In this document: piece after piece, positions 1-11,879 of the stretch
Layout of the letters: every line of letters begins with the position of its first letter
Position numbering within the stretch: position 1 is the first letter of the stretch
From: Anastrepha obliqua
Lineage: Eukaryota; Arthropoda; Insecta; Diptera; Tephritidae
NCBI RefSeq assembly: GCF_027943255.1
Contig: NC_072893.1
Span: 58,808,001-58,872,000, forward strand
Direction: 5' to 3'
DNA length: 64,000 nucleotides
The notes under the pieces: generated by a model
Databases searched by the model: none
What the model was told of the DNA's origin: nothing
The model's input: only the letters and a program-made list of their open reading frames with translations
Program-made: the position numbers and the translations under genes

Positions 1-32
1 AACAATTTTCTAGGGGGTCTAGTAAGTAGAAA

Positions 33-200
33 TATTACGTGACTCATCCTGGGACGATTCAAGAGTTAAAACAAGAAATTGAAATTGCAATTGGTGGGAT
101 AAGTGGCGAAACATGCGACAACTTACTTAAAAATTGGGTTACTATTAATTCAGGCGTGGAAGTCACTTGAATGAAATTATGTTTCATGTTAATGGAAGAT
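33..200 (+). pseudogene. IS630/mariner-type transposase, C-terminal relic
   Basis: Reading about position 33 onward gives a segment with TIQELKQEIEIAI and then, after a frame change, RGSHLNEIMFH. This is the usual end of insect IS630/mariner-type transposases (a helical 'I.ELK..I' stretch, then a GGHL..VIFH-like tail). Only the last fifth of the protein is present; the left side is cut by the window edge. The domain match is from family knowledge, with no alignment run. It probably belongs with the relics at 1105-1372 and 1840-2175. Confidence 0.5.
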
Positions 201-433
201 TTACCCTTTTAAATAACAATAATTTCTTAATTATTAATTCGTTTTTTTAATTAAATGCCTCATACTATATAGATCCTTTATAGCAATACGAGTATTTGCT
301 TATTTGGAAATGTTTGCCCAGTGCAATTGACGTTATTCACATTGTACTTGTATATATTTTATTGATGATGCTAAAGATAACCAATAAATTTATTCAATGA
401 CCTTTTAAGGCGTTCTCAAGTCTTCGGATAAAG

Positions 434-1095
434 TTAAGGAGGAACGCCACTGTGAAAATTCAAAAAATCGATTTTTTTTGCATAAATTGTTAGTATAACT
501 ACTCAAGAAAATGTGGTAAAAATTGTACAGCGAAATTCGCTTTATTCCCGATTCTACTATATGTGCACTTATGTGAGCGCCCGCAGGTTCGGTCCCGTAG
601 CGCTTACGATACGATGCTTTATTTCAAACGCGTTTTTCTCGAAACGACTTTTTTTGATACGGTGGCAACGATTTCTCGAAAACTAATGAACCGATTTTAA
701 TTTTATGTTTTTCAAATATTTTGTTATCGCATTGGCTATCGTTTTACGTAGCCGATTTTGAAAATAAATATTTTTTTTGGTCTGTTGAAAATCAAAAAAA
801 TGGTGAAAAACACACATCGAAATTCAAATCACCACCATTTTGTCAAAAAAAACAAAAAAAAAAAACATGTAGCCGATAGCCACTATTGTGTAGATTAATA
901 AAATTTTTGGGCTTTTGATTTCAGATGATTATTCATTCCTGAATCGCTGCCACCAGATCACGTCATTTTTTCTTAACTCGTTGGCAAGTCATCACGAATC
1001 GCTTGACGTCATAACAACGCTTTCAAATAGTGGAAATTTACTTTGAAAAAAATAAATCTGTTCATACAGCACTGGCGGTATCATCCGTCCTTATT
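434..1095 (+). repeat. TTAA-flanked repeat family, copy A (diverged)
   Basis: The left end starts after TTAA at about 434 and continues with GGAGGAACGCC. A loose inverted match lies near 1072-1094. The inside carries the family core: CGCGTTTTTCTCGAAAC near 630, CTCGAAAACTAATGAACC near 674, and a TTGATTTCAGATGA segment near 915. It is the most diverged copy of a family seen also at 2612, 7984, 15372 (reversed), 22581, 29224 and 52826. No open frame of note is present. Ends are approximate. Confidence 0.45.
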
Positions 1096-1104
1096 TCTTT
1101 CGAA

Positions 1105-1372
1105 GTGAGAGAAAAGCTGTGTTATGGTGAATGGCGAGCGCTATCACGCCATGCTGTCTGAATTTTTGTTTTCCAAAAATTAATCAGCTAAACTTCGACA
1201 GCATTTAACTCCAAAAAGATGGTGCAGCATGCTATACAACGCGCTTAAAAATCGATTTATTGCAATATTCAACCCACCATTTGAAAAAGTGCTTAAAAAT
1301 TGGATTGATAGAAGGGACCATGGAACTCGTAGCCGCGGTGGACATACGCCGGATATCATATTCAAAAAATAA
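1105..1372 (+). pseudogene. Internally deleted IS630/DD41D-type transposase relic
   Basis: The reading starts VNGERYHAMLSEFLF, the segment just before the second catalytic Asp in DD41D transposases, then jumps to VLKNWIDRRDHGTRSRGGH and ends PDIIFKK before a stop at about 1370. The QQDGA region and everything to the third acidic residue are missing, so it cannot encode a working enzyme. Compare VNGWRYREMIHDFLW in the copy at 5838. The call rests on these motifs; family identity beyond IS630/mariner is inferred. Confidence 0.5.
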
Positions 1373-1640
1373 GTGCCATGAAATTATATACCAGATTATA
1401 GTAAACAAATTTCATTACAACAATATTTCTTTTTTGAACTGAACGATCCACCCTCGACGGAGAAGCAAATAGATTTAGTAAAGGAATATTTTTATACAAA
1501 AACTAAAAGTTTAGGCGAATTTTGAACAAACAAACTTTTTTTTTAATCTTAAGCTACGGTTCGATTTTTTCTGTGCTGAAAATGAACAGAACATTTGAGG
1601 TCAAATATGGCCAAAGCGGAAGCGAAATACGTAGTTCTGT
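1373..1640. other. AT-rich spacer, nothing recognised
   Basis: No reading frame or repeat that I can name was seen here. Confidence 0.4.
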
Positions 1641-1770
1641 CCGTTCCCACGTTCGTCGGTTCTACGTAACCGGAACGACCCGCATTTAAATCCGAGCAAG
1701 GACTGTCACCTCAACAGCATTCCCCGTATATGTATGGGGAATGATTATGCTACTACAACAACAGCAACGC
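1641..1770 (+). repeat. Short retroelement with CAA-type tail
   Basis: Contains TCGGTTCTACGTAACCGG, then AGGACTGTCACCTC, then the near-palindrome CCCCGTATATGTATGGGG, and ends TGCTACTACAACAACAG. The same order of blocks occurs at 23134-23273, where target duplications prove it is an insertion, and partly at 28222-28311. The CTACAACAACAA tail also ends the LINE fragment at 39600-39870, which suggests mobilisation by that LINE type. Confidence 0.55.
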
Positions 1771-1839
1771 AATTCCGTCGTTTTTTACTTAGGATCAAAC
1801 CCTCAAAAACTTTGCTGGTAGTCGCTGGGATAAGAATAA

Positions 1840-2175
1840 ATAAAGGGTATTTCAAAAGTGACTCAGAGATATGAGTAACGAATAACTTCCGGTACCCTTT
1901 TTTATGTCATCTTTGATATTTGATATTTATCAGACGTACAATTTTACAACTTATTATATGCTGGTAAAAAAAATTTCAAGATACTGGTTCTATCGGGGAT
2001 AGAAAACACAGACTGGCAGATCAAAAACTGAACGTTATTTTCAGAATGTTACCGCTGTAACGGAAAGTGTTGCTGAACAACCTACACCCAAAAACATCGA
2101 TATCGATTGAACCCCACAATTAGGCATTTATGAATCGGCTGTTTGGCGGATTTTACCTGTAGATGTGCGCATGGT
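1840..2175 (+). pseudogene. IS630/mariner-type transposase, N-terminal relic
   Basis: The broken reading contains TVTESVAEQPTPKNID and then QLGIYESAVWRIL, which matches the 'ENIA.V.ESV.E.P..S.RR...LGI....L.RIL' linker and HTH of the DD41D copies (compare ENIAVVDESVEENPG at about 21780). The stretch before it (near 1900) starts with the same TTTTTTATGTCATCTTTGA seen at 12863, where the DUF4817-like N-terminus is better preserved. Multiple stops and frame changes are present. Confidence 0.5.
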
Positions 2176-2607
2176 GGACATTTAAATGATGTCATTTTTC
2201 ACATATACTTCTTAAGAGTTGTATTTTCAGTAAAAATAGTGCAACCTGAAGGAATATAAATTTTTATAGCGTCTATTTTATCACAACACCTAGGCGGATC
2301 TTTTGGAAGATCCTTTAGAAGCTCAATATGAAGAAGAACACGTCAAAAATTTATGTCAATAGTCAACGAATAGTTTTCTAAATGATGCAACAAACTTAAT
2401 AGCCTCAGATTCCTGCGCATCGACAAAAACTCATCTTGTAAAATTTGATGAGAATATGAAACGTCAACGGTATAGCATTATAATGAAAAAATTACGACTC
2501 GAATAGGATTAGAATGAAAGAATTCGCCAAAGCAAATGTTACCCACAAAAAGAGAAATCTGAATCAGTTGATCTCAGCTGAGGAAAATTTTGACAATCAA
2601 CTATAAC
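2176..2607. other. Intergenic, nothing recognised
   Basis: AT-rich, with frequent stops in all frames. No repeat or gene that I can support. Confidence 0.4.
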
Positions 2608-2611
2608 TTAA

Positions 2612-3218
2612 GGGGACAGACACCTGTAAAATTTCGGAAAACAATTTTTTTTTTCCATAAAATGTTAATATTATCCTTTAATAATATGTGAAAACAATTT
2701 TTAGAACGTAAATTGAAGTATTTCTTATATTATAGGTTGTCAACCGTGACAACTCTATTCTTTGCGTTCGAGCGCTGGTATAGGAATAGTTACGTTGCCG
2801 ACTTTAGACGCGTTTTTCTCAAATTTATATTTTTCGAATTGACGTACACGATAACTCGAAAATTTATTGGCCTATCTCCCTGAAATTGTGTACACATCTT
2901 TTTTATGATATTACTTTCTTTGTGAATTTACGAGTTTTCAAAAATTTTTCGAAAAAATAATTTTTTCGAAGCAAAAATAGTGTTCAGGTCACTGACGCCG
3001 ATGCTATGATACAATGCCCACCAATTGAGAAGCCCCGCTGCGACCTTCCTAGAAGAATTGAGTGTACATCCGCCATTTTAAATAATTAAAAAAAAAAACA
3101 ATTGTATTATATTATATAAACTGTATGCCAATTTTGCAAAAAATATATTGACTTCATCATTTTAAATCATTTTAATGAAAATCAGGAAAAATATGGCCGT
3201 TTACAGGTATCTGTCCCC
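2612..3218 (+). repeat. TTAA-flanked repeat family, copy B (complete)
   Basis: Both ends are intact: TTAA at 2608-2611 followed by GGGGACAGACACCTGTAAA, and at the other side TTTACAGGTATCTGTCCCC followed by TTAA at 3219-3222. Length is 607 bp. A TTAA target with G-rich termini is typical of TTAA-targeting DNA transposons (piggyBac and Kolobok groups); which group is unknown. The core CGCGTTTTTCTC near 2810 and ACTCGAAAATTTATTGG near 2852 are shared with the other copies. No coding capacity, so non-autonomous. A reversed partial copy of this subfamily is at 15372-15900. Confidence 0.75.
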
Positions 3219-3222
3219 TTAA

Positions 3223-5837
3223 GTTATTTGTAATTTTTCACAGCTTAGCTTTTCTAATATAGAAAGATCGTAACAAGAAGAATCGTGAAAAGCTACTCTA
3301 CTTGTTTGGTTGTCTAACGGACCTGAGTTCAACGAACATCCACGAATTTTTAAGGAATACTAATCCTTAAAACTACTAGCCTCAACAACGGTATGACATA
3401 AACCCACTGAGCTTAAGTGTGCTCTTGCTCTTGATAAAGGGGAAAGTAGTCACAGTTACTCATCTATCCATCTATACCAAAAACAATACTAGATTTTCAA
3501 ACAGCAGAGCATCTACTCAGGGAACATGTACTCACTACATCTGGGCTCTCTAGTAGTAAGCAACTCTAGTAGAAATAATAGAGTAGTAGTGGAAATAATT
3601 GAGCACTATCGAAAGAGAAACCAATTGGCACTTCATAGAACATAGAACACCGTTGTGTGAAATACGCCCATTATGTAGTTAATGTGAACGCCAGCTAGTC
3701 ATGGTTACGAATTCCTAAGGACAGCAACAAAAACATAACTATACAAGTACTTATATATTTTATAAACATATATCAATACTGGCGGGGTGGGAAAAAGTTT
3801 TTAAACTATTTTAAGTAGTAAAGACTAAATTGTATACAAAACATACATTTTTATGTATGTATTTTTAAACTTTTTGTACTATGTACTTACAGTTATGGTA
3901 AATACCACAGTTGAATTCAGTTTTCTTGAATATTTCCTTGACAAGCGCACAAATTAGTTGCTTGTAAAAATGTGTAGAATTTTATAATATTTTGCTTTGA
4001 CAAACTTTCTTGAACGTACATATATCACCAGCACTGCCGTCTATACCGACGACTGACTTGTCGATAAGGCATTTTTTTTTTCTTCTTTTCGCTTGGTCCC
4101 GAACTTTAGCGATAAAGTTTATTGCGGTGACTAAACACTCTACATAACATATAATATAAGTGGACTGCGGTCGTCCCCAGCTCTCTCTAAAGGCGCTGGG
4201 TGCTGCCGCTAGACTATTAAATGATTATTGATATGTATTGGAAAAATTAGCTTTGCGGCAAACCAATATGTGAGCTGTGATAACTCATTTATATGTACTT
4301 AGACACATACATATCTACATATACAAGTATACGTATTTTGCATACCAATCAGCAAGCATATATTTATTTTGTTTGCACATACACATAAAGCATTGATAAG
4401 CATTTTTACTCACATTTTCCCACACTACTTTTTCATATTTTATTAACACTTATTTCTTCCAAACAATTCACTTTTAAATCACATTTACTGGAGAAGCTAA
4501 TCTTTAAGGCATTTCAAGAATCAATCGTTTCCATCCCAGCACCATACGTGTGCGTGTGTATATGCAAGTATATCGCAATAACAGACACACCAGTGAAAGA
4601 ATCTAACAATGTTGCGGCTACCATGGAAAAAAGTTCCTACGTAATACTTATGTACATGTGTTTGTACGTATTTAAAAAAAAAACCACCAACAACATGAAC
4701 TACACTAACGTTTATAGTAGCAAACAAAATCATCCGCAAATGTCCCAGTGCTAATATTTTTACGGATACGCGCCGAGCGTCCGCGTACGTCTTAATCGTA
4801 TCGCAGAATATTGCAAACTCTCCAGCAAAAATGCCGTCGCCGTCGTCGTCATCATCGACGTTCACCTCGTGGTCGTCAGTCGATAGCTGACTTTTTTCAG
4901 CAGCTAGGTAGGTAGACCGAAAACAAAAAAGAAGGCACTGATAATTGCTTAGAGTCACATCGATTAAATCTCTCCGAGGCTGGCCGTGAGCGGCTGCTAC
5001 CGCATGCCGCAGTAAACAAATCCAGCTGATTTGGGGGGTTGACAGCTGTCACAGGGCGCATTTTTGGAGATTTTGGTTTCTATTTCGGTACCTGGAAGAG
5101 AGAGTGCATGCTATGCGCATGTACTGAGTGGTAGTGTATGACTAGGCAAACATTCTGAGCGCGATTATTCGACTATTGTTGGATTTGCTCTCTAAGTGCG
5201 ACTTGGGTGAGTTTACTTACATACATACATACATAAATTCATTAGTATAACTTTTAAGTATAAAAATATAATAATTAAAGAAAAGAAAAGAGTAATTCTT
5301 ATAATAATATTTGTAATACGCAAAATTAATTTTGTATCTTGTCTTTAACAGGTTTGAGCTATGCATAATTTTCACTCGAAATATTTACCGTTGAGGGAAG
5401 TAGAAAAAAATGTATATATTTATTTATTTGCATATTTAGTCTGTGAAACAATAATTTCTTACAGATTACTTAACAATTATACGTAAATTCTGAATGCGAT
5501 ACCCTGTATTCAGAATATCAGTAAACAAAATTTTAAGGCAAAGCAAAATCAAGATCGATAGATGTTGAACTTTGGCTAAATTCGTGAATAGCCTTTCCAA
5601 TAGATGCATTATAAGCATAATTCATTCTAGCATTTTCTACATAGAAGGGCAACGCAGCATGAAACTACCTCCGCGGAAGATTAAATTTTATTATTTATAA
5701 AGAAGACAGACTGTTAAATATAATATTCACCTTCCTTTGCGGAGCGATTTCAAATTTAGCAGGGCTAAACGTTCACTATGCGAAAGCATAGGATCCGAGA
5801 AAAACCGCATATATAGTATAAAGAATATTCCAATAAC
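3223..5837. other. Long intergenic stretch
   Basis: AT-rich DNA with CATA-type microsatellites (about 5218-5235). A GC-richer patch near 4780-5200 contains CGT/CGA triplets and a GTGAGT that could be a splice donor of an untranslated exon, but nothing ties it to a gene. The overlapping frames at 4521-4958 have no domain features and are not called. Confidence 0.35.
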
Positions 5838-6400
5838 AGGTGTTACTGGTGAATGGATGGCGCTATCGAGAGATGATTCACGATTTTTTATGGCCGAAAT
5901 TGGATGGTATTGATCTGGACAACGGTTATTTTCAACAAGACGGCGGCGCTACATACCACACAAGCAACGAAAGCATTGATCTTTTACGGGAAAAGTTTCC
6001 GGACCGTGTTATCTCTCGAAGAAGTGATCACAATTGGCCACCGAGATTGTGATTTAACACCTTGTGAATTTTGTCTTTGGAGCCACGTGAAAGAGAAGGT
6101 CTACGCCAACAGCCCAGGGTCGATTCAAGACCTCAAAGAAGGAATTCGTGAGGCTATCGAGGACATAGGGCAGCCACTTTGCAATTCGGTTATGGAAAAT
6201 TTCATGAAAATGATATTGTCCTGTAAGCGTGGTCGTGGTGGCCATTTTCCACTTTCCATCAACACAGTGTCAGATAAAGAGTTTCGAAATACTTTTGATG
6301 AAAACGTTTTGAACATAGAGCAGAAAAAGCGAGTTAAAACAGAGAACGTTTTCGAAGCTATAGAAAAATGTCCCGAAAACGTTCAATATAGTGCTTAGTT
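5838..6400 (+). pseudogene. DD41D (rosa-like) mariner transposase, 5'-truncated
   Basis: The element enters at the VNGWRYREMIHDFLW segment and carries the second catalytic region YFQQDGGATYHTS, then REKFPDRVISRR. A frame shift near 6047 leads into DLTPCEFCLW, VKEKVYANSPGSI and the end SCKRGRGGHF. The distance from the QQD Asp to the acidic residue of the PCEF motif is 42, that is 41 residues between, which defines the DD41D group (rosa in Ceratitis is the type case). Here the third residue is Glu instead of Asp. The first catalytic Asp and N-terminus are missing, so it is dead. The tail runs to a stop at about 6398, longer than the usual end. Confidence 0.75.
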
Positions 6401-7983
6401 TCATCCAGTTTATAAATAAAAGTAGCAAATACATGTTGGCCCCCATTGTGCACAGTGGAAGAAAAGTGGATATTTAAGGTAATAAAATTTTATTTGGAGT
6501 TTTGTAAAAGGAAAAAAGGGTAAGTAAAGCTGAAGTATAATTATTACATACATAAAATAGAAACAAAAAAAAAGAATTGGGATAATTTTTCCAATGGAAT
6601 TTTCAAATTATTTATAATAATATTTTCAAGGCCTCCGCCAAAATATTTCGCAAAACTATTTAGATTTTCACAAGATGGACCAATTTGAGAGTACCGCCGA
6701 ATATCGTGTTTTTATTAATAAAATTATTAAAAAAAAAATTTTTTTTTTCAAAAATTTACCTTAGATGATATAAGAGTTTCCGCTCCAAAGATCGACATAC
6801 AAATTTCGTCAATGAAGTGTAAAAATAGGGTTTTTTGATATTTTGAAGTTGGTTCAGGTCACAAAAAATTTTTAGAAATATTTTGACGAAATTTTTAAAA
6901 ATGTAAAAAATTATGAAAAACTAGTTTTATAATTTCGGTTGAAAACCGCAAGTTATTTTGATTAGATATCCTACAATAAACAAAGAAAAATTTAGTTGGG
7001 TGAAGAAGCGCAAAAGTATAATAGATGAAGTAGTTTAGGGATCCTGGTACCAATTAAGAACAGAGATAGTAACTTGAAAATAAATTTATATGAAAGAAAA
7101 TGAAAAAAAATTGTTTGCAAAAAACCCACTAAAAGAAATCAGCGCCGGTTCCTAAAAATTGTACTTTTTGTTCGTCGGCAAAAAGAAAAAAAAACATTAT
7201 TAAAAATCAGCGCTAGTTTTTGGCCGCTCAAAGTGTGAACTTATTTCGCAAATGCAGCAATCAGCTTACTTCGCCTGAATTCTTTTCAAATAGCTTGGGA
7301 TAGGTTGTAGGCGCAACCACTGGATCCAGGCCAAGATGGAGGCCTATTGTAATAGCAACGCTTACTGGATGTATATATTCAACCTTAAAAATTAACCTTA
7401 TCTATTTTACACAGTCCAAAGAAATATAATATCGCAATTTTTTTTATCGAACTAAATAAATATAAATATAATAAAAATATATGCATGTATGTATAAGTAC
7501 ATATGTAAAACCAAAAGAATATGTAAATAAACACATAAAATATAATTATCAAATTTTTATTGAGAGCGAGAGCGTTGCTAAGAGTAGAGCTCGAAGCGAA
7601 ATAAACTACCAGAGCGGAGTTAGTGCAGAGTGAAGGAAAAAAACTTTTGGTCAGAAGCTCAGACGCTATTTTGTGCCAGCGAGATACTATTAATATAATA
7701 TATGACTTTTTTACAGAGCACGGAAGAACAACTGACATTAATTTCTACATAATCATCTTAGAATGAATTGTTTGGTTTTATTTATAATACTTAATAGCAC
7801 TCTTCCGAGCGGTATACATTATGTCCTGAGAGCATTCTTTTAACGAACCTAAGTTGCTTATTAAACTGAAAAGTAAAGGTATTTTAAGTAAAAATTAAAT
7901 GCACATTTCTGAAAGCTTGTTTTTATAACAGTAAAGCGAGAGTCTTTTGATCTAAAACTTTTATGGCGCCCTTATTGACATAA
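6401..7983. other. AT-rich intergenic DNA
   Basis: Long A and T tracts between 6540 and 7200. A somewhat GC-richer patch near 7560-7740 has GAGCGAGAGCG, which recurs at about 20150, but I cannot assign it. No gene seen. Confidence 0.35.
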
Positions 7984-8692
7984 GGGGTTAGGAGTAGTCA
8001 GAATTTTCAAAAAATTTGATTTTTTTTGGTATTTTCTTTAAGTAACTTTAAAAATATTGTGTGAAAATTTGAAGTGAATCCGACAAATACTTTTCGAGTT
8101 ATTCAACAATGAACAAAGGGCTCTCGGGTGCTCCGATAATCGATAGCAAGACTTTAAATGCGTTTTTCTCAAAACCATGTTTTTTGAACTGGTGATCACT
8201 GTAACTTAAAAACCTCTTGGTAGATTTCAATAAAATTTCTACCTACTGCTTTTGAAAAACATAAAACACTCGTGCCTGATCGAAGGAATTTTTTTTTTCA
8301 AAAATTTCGACTTTTTTAAACAATTAATTGTCGGTTTTTTCTCGAAAATCTGAAAAATATTTCCTGAGGTCGCCATATTGTTAATGTTAAGGAAAAATAA
8401 AGCTTCGATAAGGCACAATATTATCTATTAATAAAACTAATTTCTCTTGTTCGATTGATTTTAGATGAATCTTCAAGGACTTGTGATGATCACCGCGATC
8501 ACAAACAACACCAACTTTTACAAATATTCATTTTTTTTTTTAATTTTGCTAAAGTCACGTCGAAACATGATGTATTAATGCTATGCTTTGCTATGCTAAT
8601 GCTATTTTTATTTTTGTAAAATAAAGCCACTGACTGCAAAAAAAATTATTGAAAATCATCATTTTTTCGGGCCTCTGACTGCCCCTAACGCC
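7984..8692 (+). repeat. TTAA-flanked repeat family, copy C
   Basis: Left end GGGGTTAGGAGTAGTCAG, right end CTGACTGCCCCTAACGCC followed by TTAA at 8693-8696; the left flank reads ATAA, a one-base change from TTAA. The inside has TGCGTTTTTCTCAAAACC (about 8160), GGTGATCACTGTAACTT (about 8192), and a pyrimidine tract plus TTTTAGATGAATCT (about 8459) that looks like a splice acceptor. Same subfamily as 22581-23385 and 52826-53492. No protein of note. Confidence 0.65.
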
Positions 8693-8801
8693 TTAAATTC
8701 TCGCAATTACTATGTATACTGTTGATGTCGTGTTCGATATCTATATTGCAGACATGAAATACCAAAAGGCTGAAAAAGTTTTTTGATTTTATAGTTTCTG
8801 A

Positions 8802-8945
8802 CTTGGCAGGCAATAGCAAGCCACCAATTGTAATTCTGTCATGAAAAACCTCTAATAAAACTATATCGCCTTCCTAGGACTTGACCACCATTTGTCTTGT
8901 TGGGGTGCGCCCTAGAACACCAACAAGACGCACACATCACAAATT
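8802..8945 (+). repeat. Diverged body of the tRNA-derived SINE
   Basis: Blocks match the SINE body in order: GGCAGGCAATAGCAAGCC, TTCTGTCATGAAAAACCTC, CCTTCCTAGGACTTGA, GTGCGCC and CACCAACAAGACGCACAC, ACATCACAAATTG. The tRNA-like head is absent. Divergence is much higher than in the copies at 12181 or 42322, so this is an old insertion. Confidence 0.5.
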
Positions 8946-11879
8946 GAAGTAGAAATCCGATCATATATACATACATACTCATACACATATCTACGTACAT
9001 ATATAGTCCTTCAATAGAGTAAATACTAAAGTAATACACCATTGGGCTAAACTTTCCATTACTACCACGATATATTTGGATGAGGGACGAAAGTGGAGGA
9101 GGTGTGGCACCACCTACTGCTCCCAATAGAAAGAGCAAGGTCACATCATTATAACGATGAAAGTCCCAACCTCCTAGGGTGCCTATAGAACCCCCAGGAA
9201 AAGCTTAAAGATATTTTTTTTACGACCTTATTTACATATTGTACTGAAATATCGTTGAAGAGAAATGTATAAAGCAATTGTTAACTCAGCAAGGGTTAAG
9301 CAAGCAACTTAGGTTTTATAATTCATACTATTTATGAAAATGTGGTGTTATCGCAAAATTTACAAGTGACGCTGGCGAAAAATTTATTATTTTTATAAAA
9401 ATTGTATTTCATAAAAATTTTTTATTTTTTATAACATGCCGCCGGCGAAAATTTGTACTAAAAACTGCGCAATTTTTTATTCGAAATTTTCACTATTTAT
9501 CAATTTTTTTATATTTTTTTGGAACACATACATATGTACATAAACATTTCCAAATAAAAACGCGCCGCAGGCGAAAATTCGGAATAAAAAATCGCGCAAT
9601 TTATGAAAATATTTTTTATCGCGATTTTTTAGTCCAATTTTTCGCTATTTTTGAAAATAATGATTTTTCGATTCATCGCTCGATTTTGTATTCCAAATTT
9701 TCACTTTTTATGAAATTATAATTTTATCGCGATTTTTTAGTCCAAATTTTCAGTATTATTGAAAATAATGCTTTATCGAAGGCCAAAGATTAGTTTAACT
9801 CTTTTAAAAACTGCAAAAGTTAATAATAGTTAATAATAATTAATTATTGATTAAAAATAGCTTTAAATCAAATCTTGAATTAATATGGAGTGTTTATAAG
9901 TGAATATTGTTACTTTTCTGTGCTTGTATTTAAGTAAAATAAGCGTCTGTAATAGGGCATTTTTTCAAGCTTATGCAAAAATTAAGCATTTTTAACGTTG
10001 AATATTGCTATCAATTCTTAATGGCAATTTATAAAAAGTACTATAAATCAAAAGGCTAATATAGTGACTAAATTTGTGTGTTATAATTTTTAAATTCGAT
10101 CCACGCACTTAGACTTAAGAAAATTTATCGTGGTAGCAATGGAAAGCCATCCCCACCATAGCCCAAAGAAGCTTAGCTTTTGCAAAAATTAAACAATTTA
10201 ACAATTTGCTTAACAAAAACATACAAACTGACTCATTCAACCATACAAACTCTTTTACTCTAATACACACATACATGCATACATAATATTGTAAGAAGCT
10301 GAGTTTTACAACCTTATAGGCAATAACATTTTCGCCGAATTTGTGGCCCAACGCTACCTTTCATTTTTAATTTTTGCTTAATAAGTAACACAATTCCAAA
10401 AAAATTTAGTGTTGTGTCTTTTCTCAGTAAGAAAACATATGAAAAATAAAGTAAACAACTACAATGGCACATTAACAGAAAATATGATTAATTTGCTGCA
10501 GCGAACAAAAATGTTCTGATCGTGGTTGTTACTTTTTTCATTTCCCATGCGCTCATTATTTTTCCAATAAATTACACAGTAACAAAAACACACTTCTGAT
10601 AAGAAATGTGAGTTAATTAAACGAGCAAGCGAATTATTCCAATCACTTCCACACACAAGTAAATGTTTATGAATGCATAAATACAACTAGGCACATTTAA
10701 GCAAACCCTCCCGTGCATACACATATACGAGTACATTTACATATGTATACATATGTACATATTATCATCATTATCGTATTCTTTGTTTTGGCAAACCTTT
10801 TCTCTTCCTCCGTTTCCTTTATCACTTTCGGGCGCACGGTTATGCCTGCGTATGTGCGTGTGTTTCCCGCATATGAGGTTGCTAAGTTGGTCAACACTTT
10901 CCGGTTCCGCAAATTTAAATTTCCACTTTTTTTATGAAAACTCTTGGAAAGTAACTGCAATCTCACTTTTTTCAGACACTATTCATAGGCATAAAATTTA
11001 CTGCAAATTTGTATTTATAATATAATATAATAGTGAAATAGTAATTGTATGCTTTTTATAAAGTGATCACTAGCGAATCCACTTTTAAAATTACACCGAA
11101 TTCAATTTGCAACGAAGTTTTATAAAATTTCATAAACCGTCTTTGAAATTGATTTTGTACTTAAAACACTGGTTGAGTAGCGACAATATTGTATTAGGCG
11201 CAAACGCAAATGCAAACACCGCAAACGGAGACGAAGATGAAAACCTCGCGACGCCCTATCACGTTTAACAATCGCGACGACGAGCGCATTTGTTATATTC
11301 AAACGCAAATTCAAAGATCAACATGAGGCGACGTCGCTGCTGCTACGACGCCAGGCAGCAACAATGTTGCCAGCGAAAAGGAAAATCCCGCATGAATTTA
11401 TTAGGGAATGTTAGATGTGATAACATAGTGTGAAACTTTTAGTTCTCAAACAGATGTATGTAAAAAATTTAATTTGACTTAATTTATGTATATGTGCATT
11501 ATTCGGCAATATTTCGGCAAACAAATGTATTCACACGTGTATTCATGTTTGCCTTATATCAACACGGAATTAAAATTTCAGAAATGTGCATTACAAAGGT
11601 AACAACGTCAAAAGTTAAAATAAAAGTACAACAAACTAAGCAAATTAGTTTATCAGGGTATTTAAAATTACTTATTTCATATCTATAAACCAATCTATTA
11701 CGAACACAAATTCAGTTTGTTAAATATGGCAGCACAAATTTCGTTTATGGACAGCTGATAGCATCCACTCTCTCATTTCTTTCGACCTACATGATGCCAA
11801 CAATATCCAACCAGTGACGACATTTTGAGTACAAATTTATCGATAGTTTGCTACGTAAATGTATGACAATTTTAAATAA
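8946..11879. other. AT-rich intergenic DNA
   Basis: Apart from the degenerate repeat at 9360-9790, I see no gene. A GC-richer patch at 11190-11390 has several CGACG triplets and an ATG followed by a short Arg/Cys-rich frame. It could be an untranslated first exon or promoter region, but has no supporting splice partner. Confidence 0.35.
9360..9790. repeat. Degenerate AT-rich tandem repeat
   Basis: Repeating themes of GCGAAAATT, AATAAAAAATCGCGC, TTTATCGCGATTTTTTAG and TCCAAATTTTCA occur several times (about 9435, 9570, 9620, 9690, 9735). Units are irregular, about 50-110 bp, and poorly matched to each other. It could be an old satellite-like array. Confidence 0.4.

Noticed and set aside
4521..4958. 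145-residue minus-strand frame and overlapping plus-strand frame
   Set aside because: Low-complexity composition with Asp runs from CGT/CGA triplets, no domain, and frames overlap on both strands.
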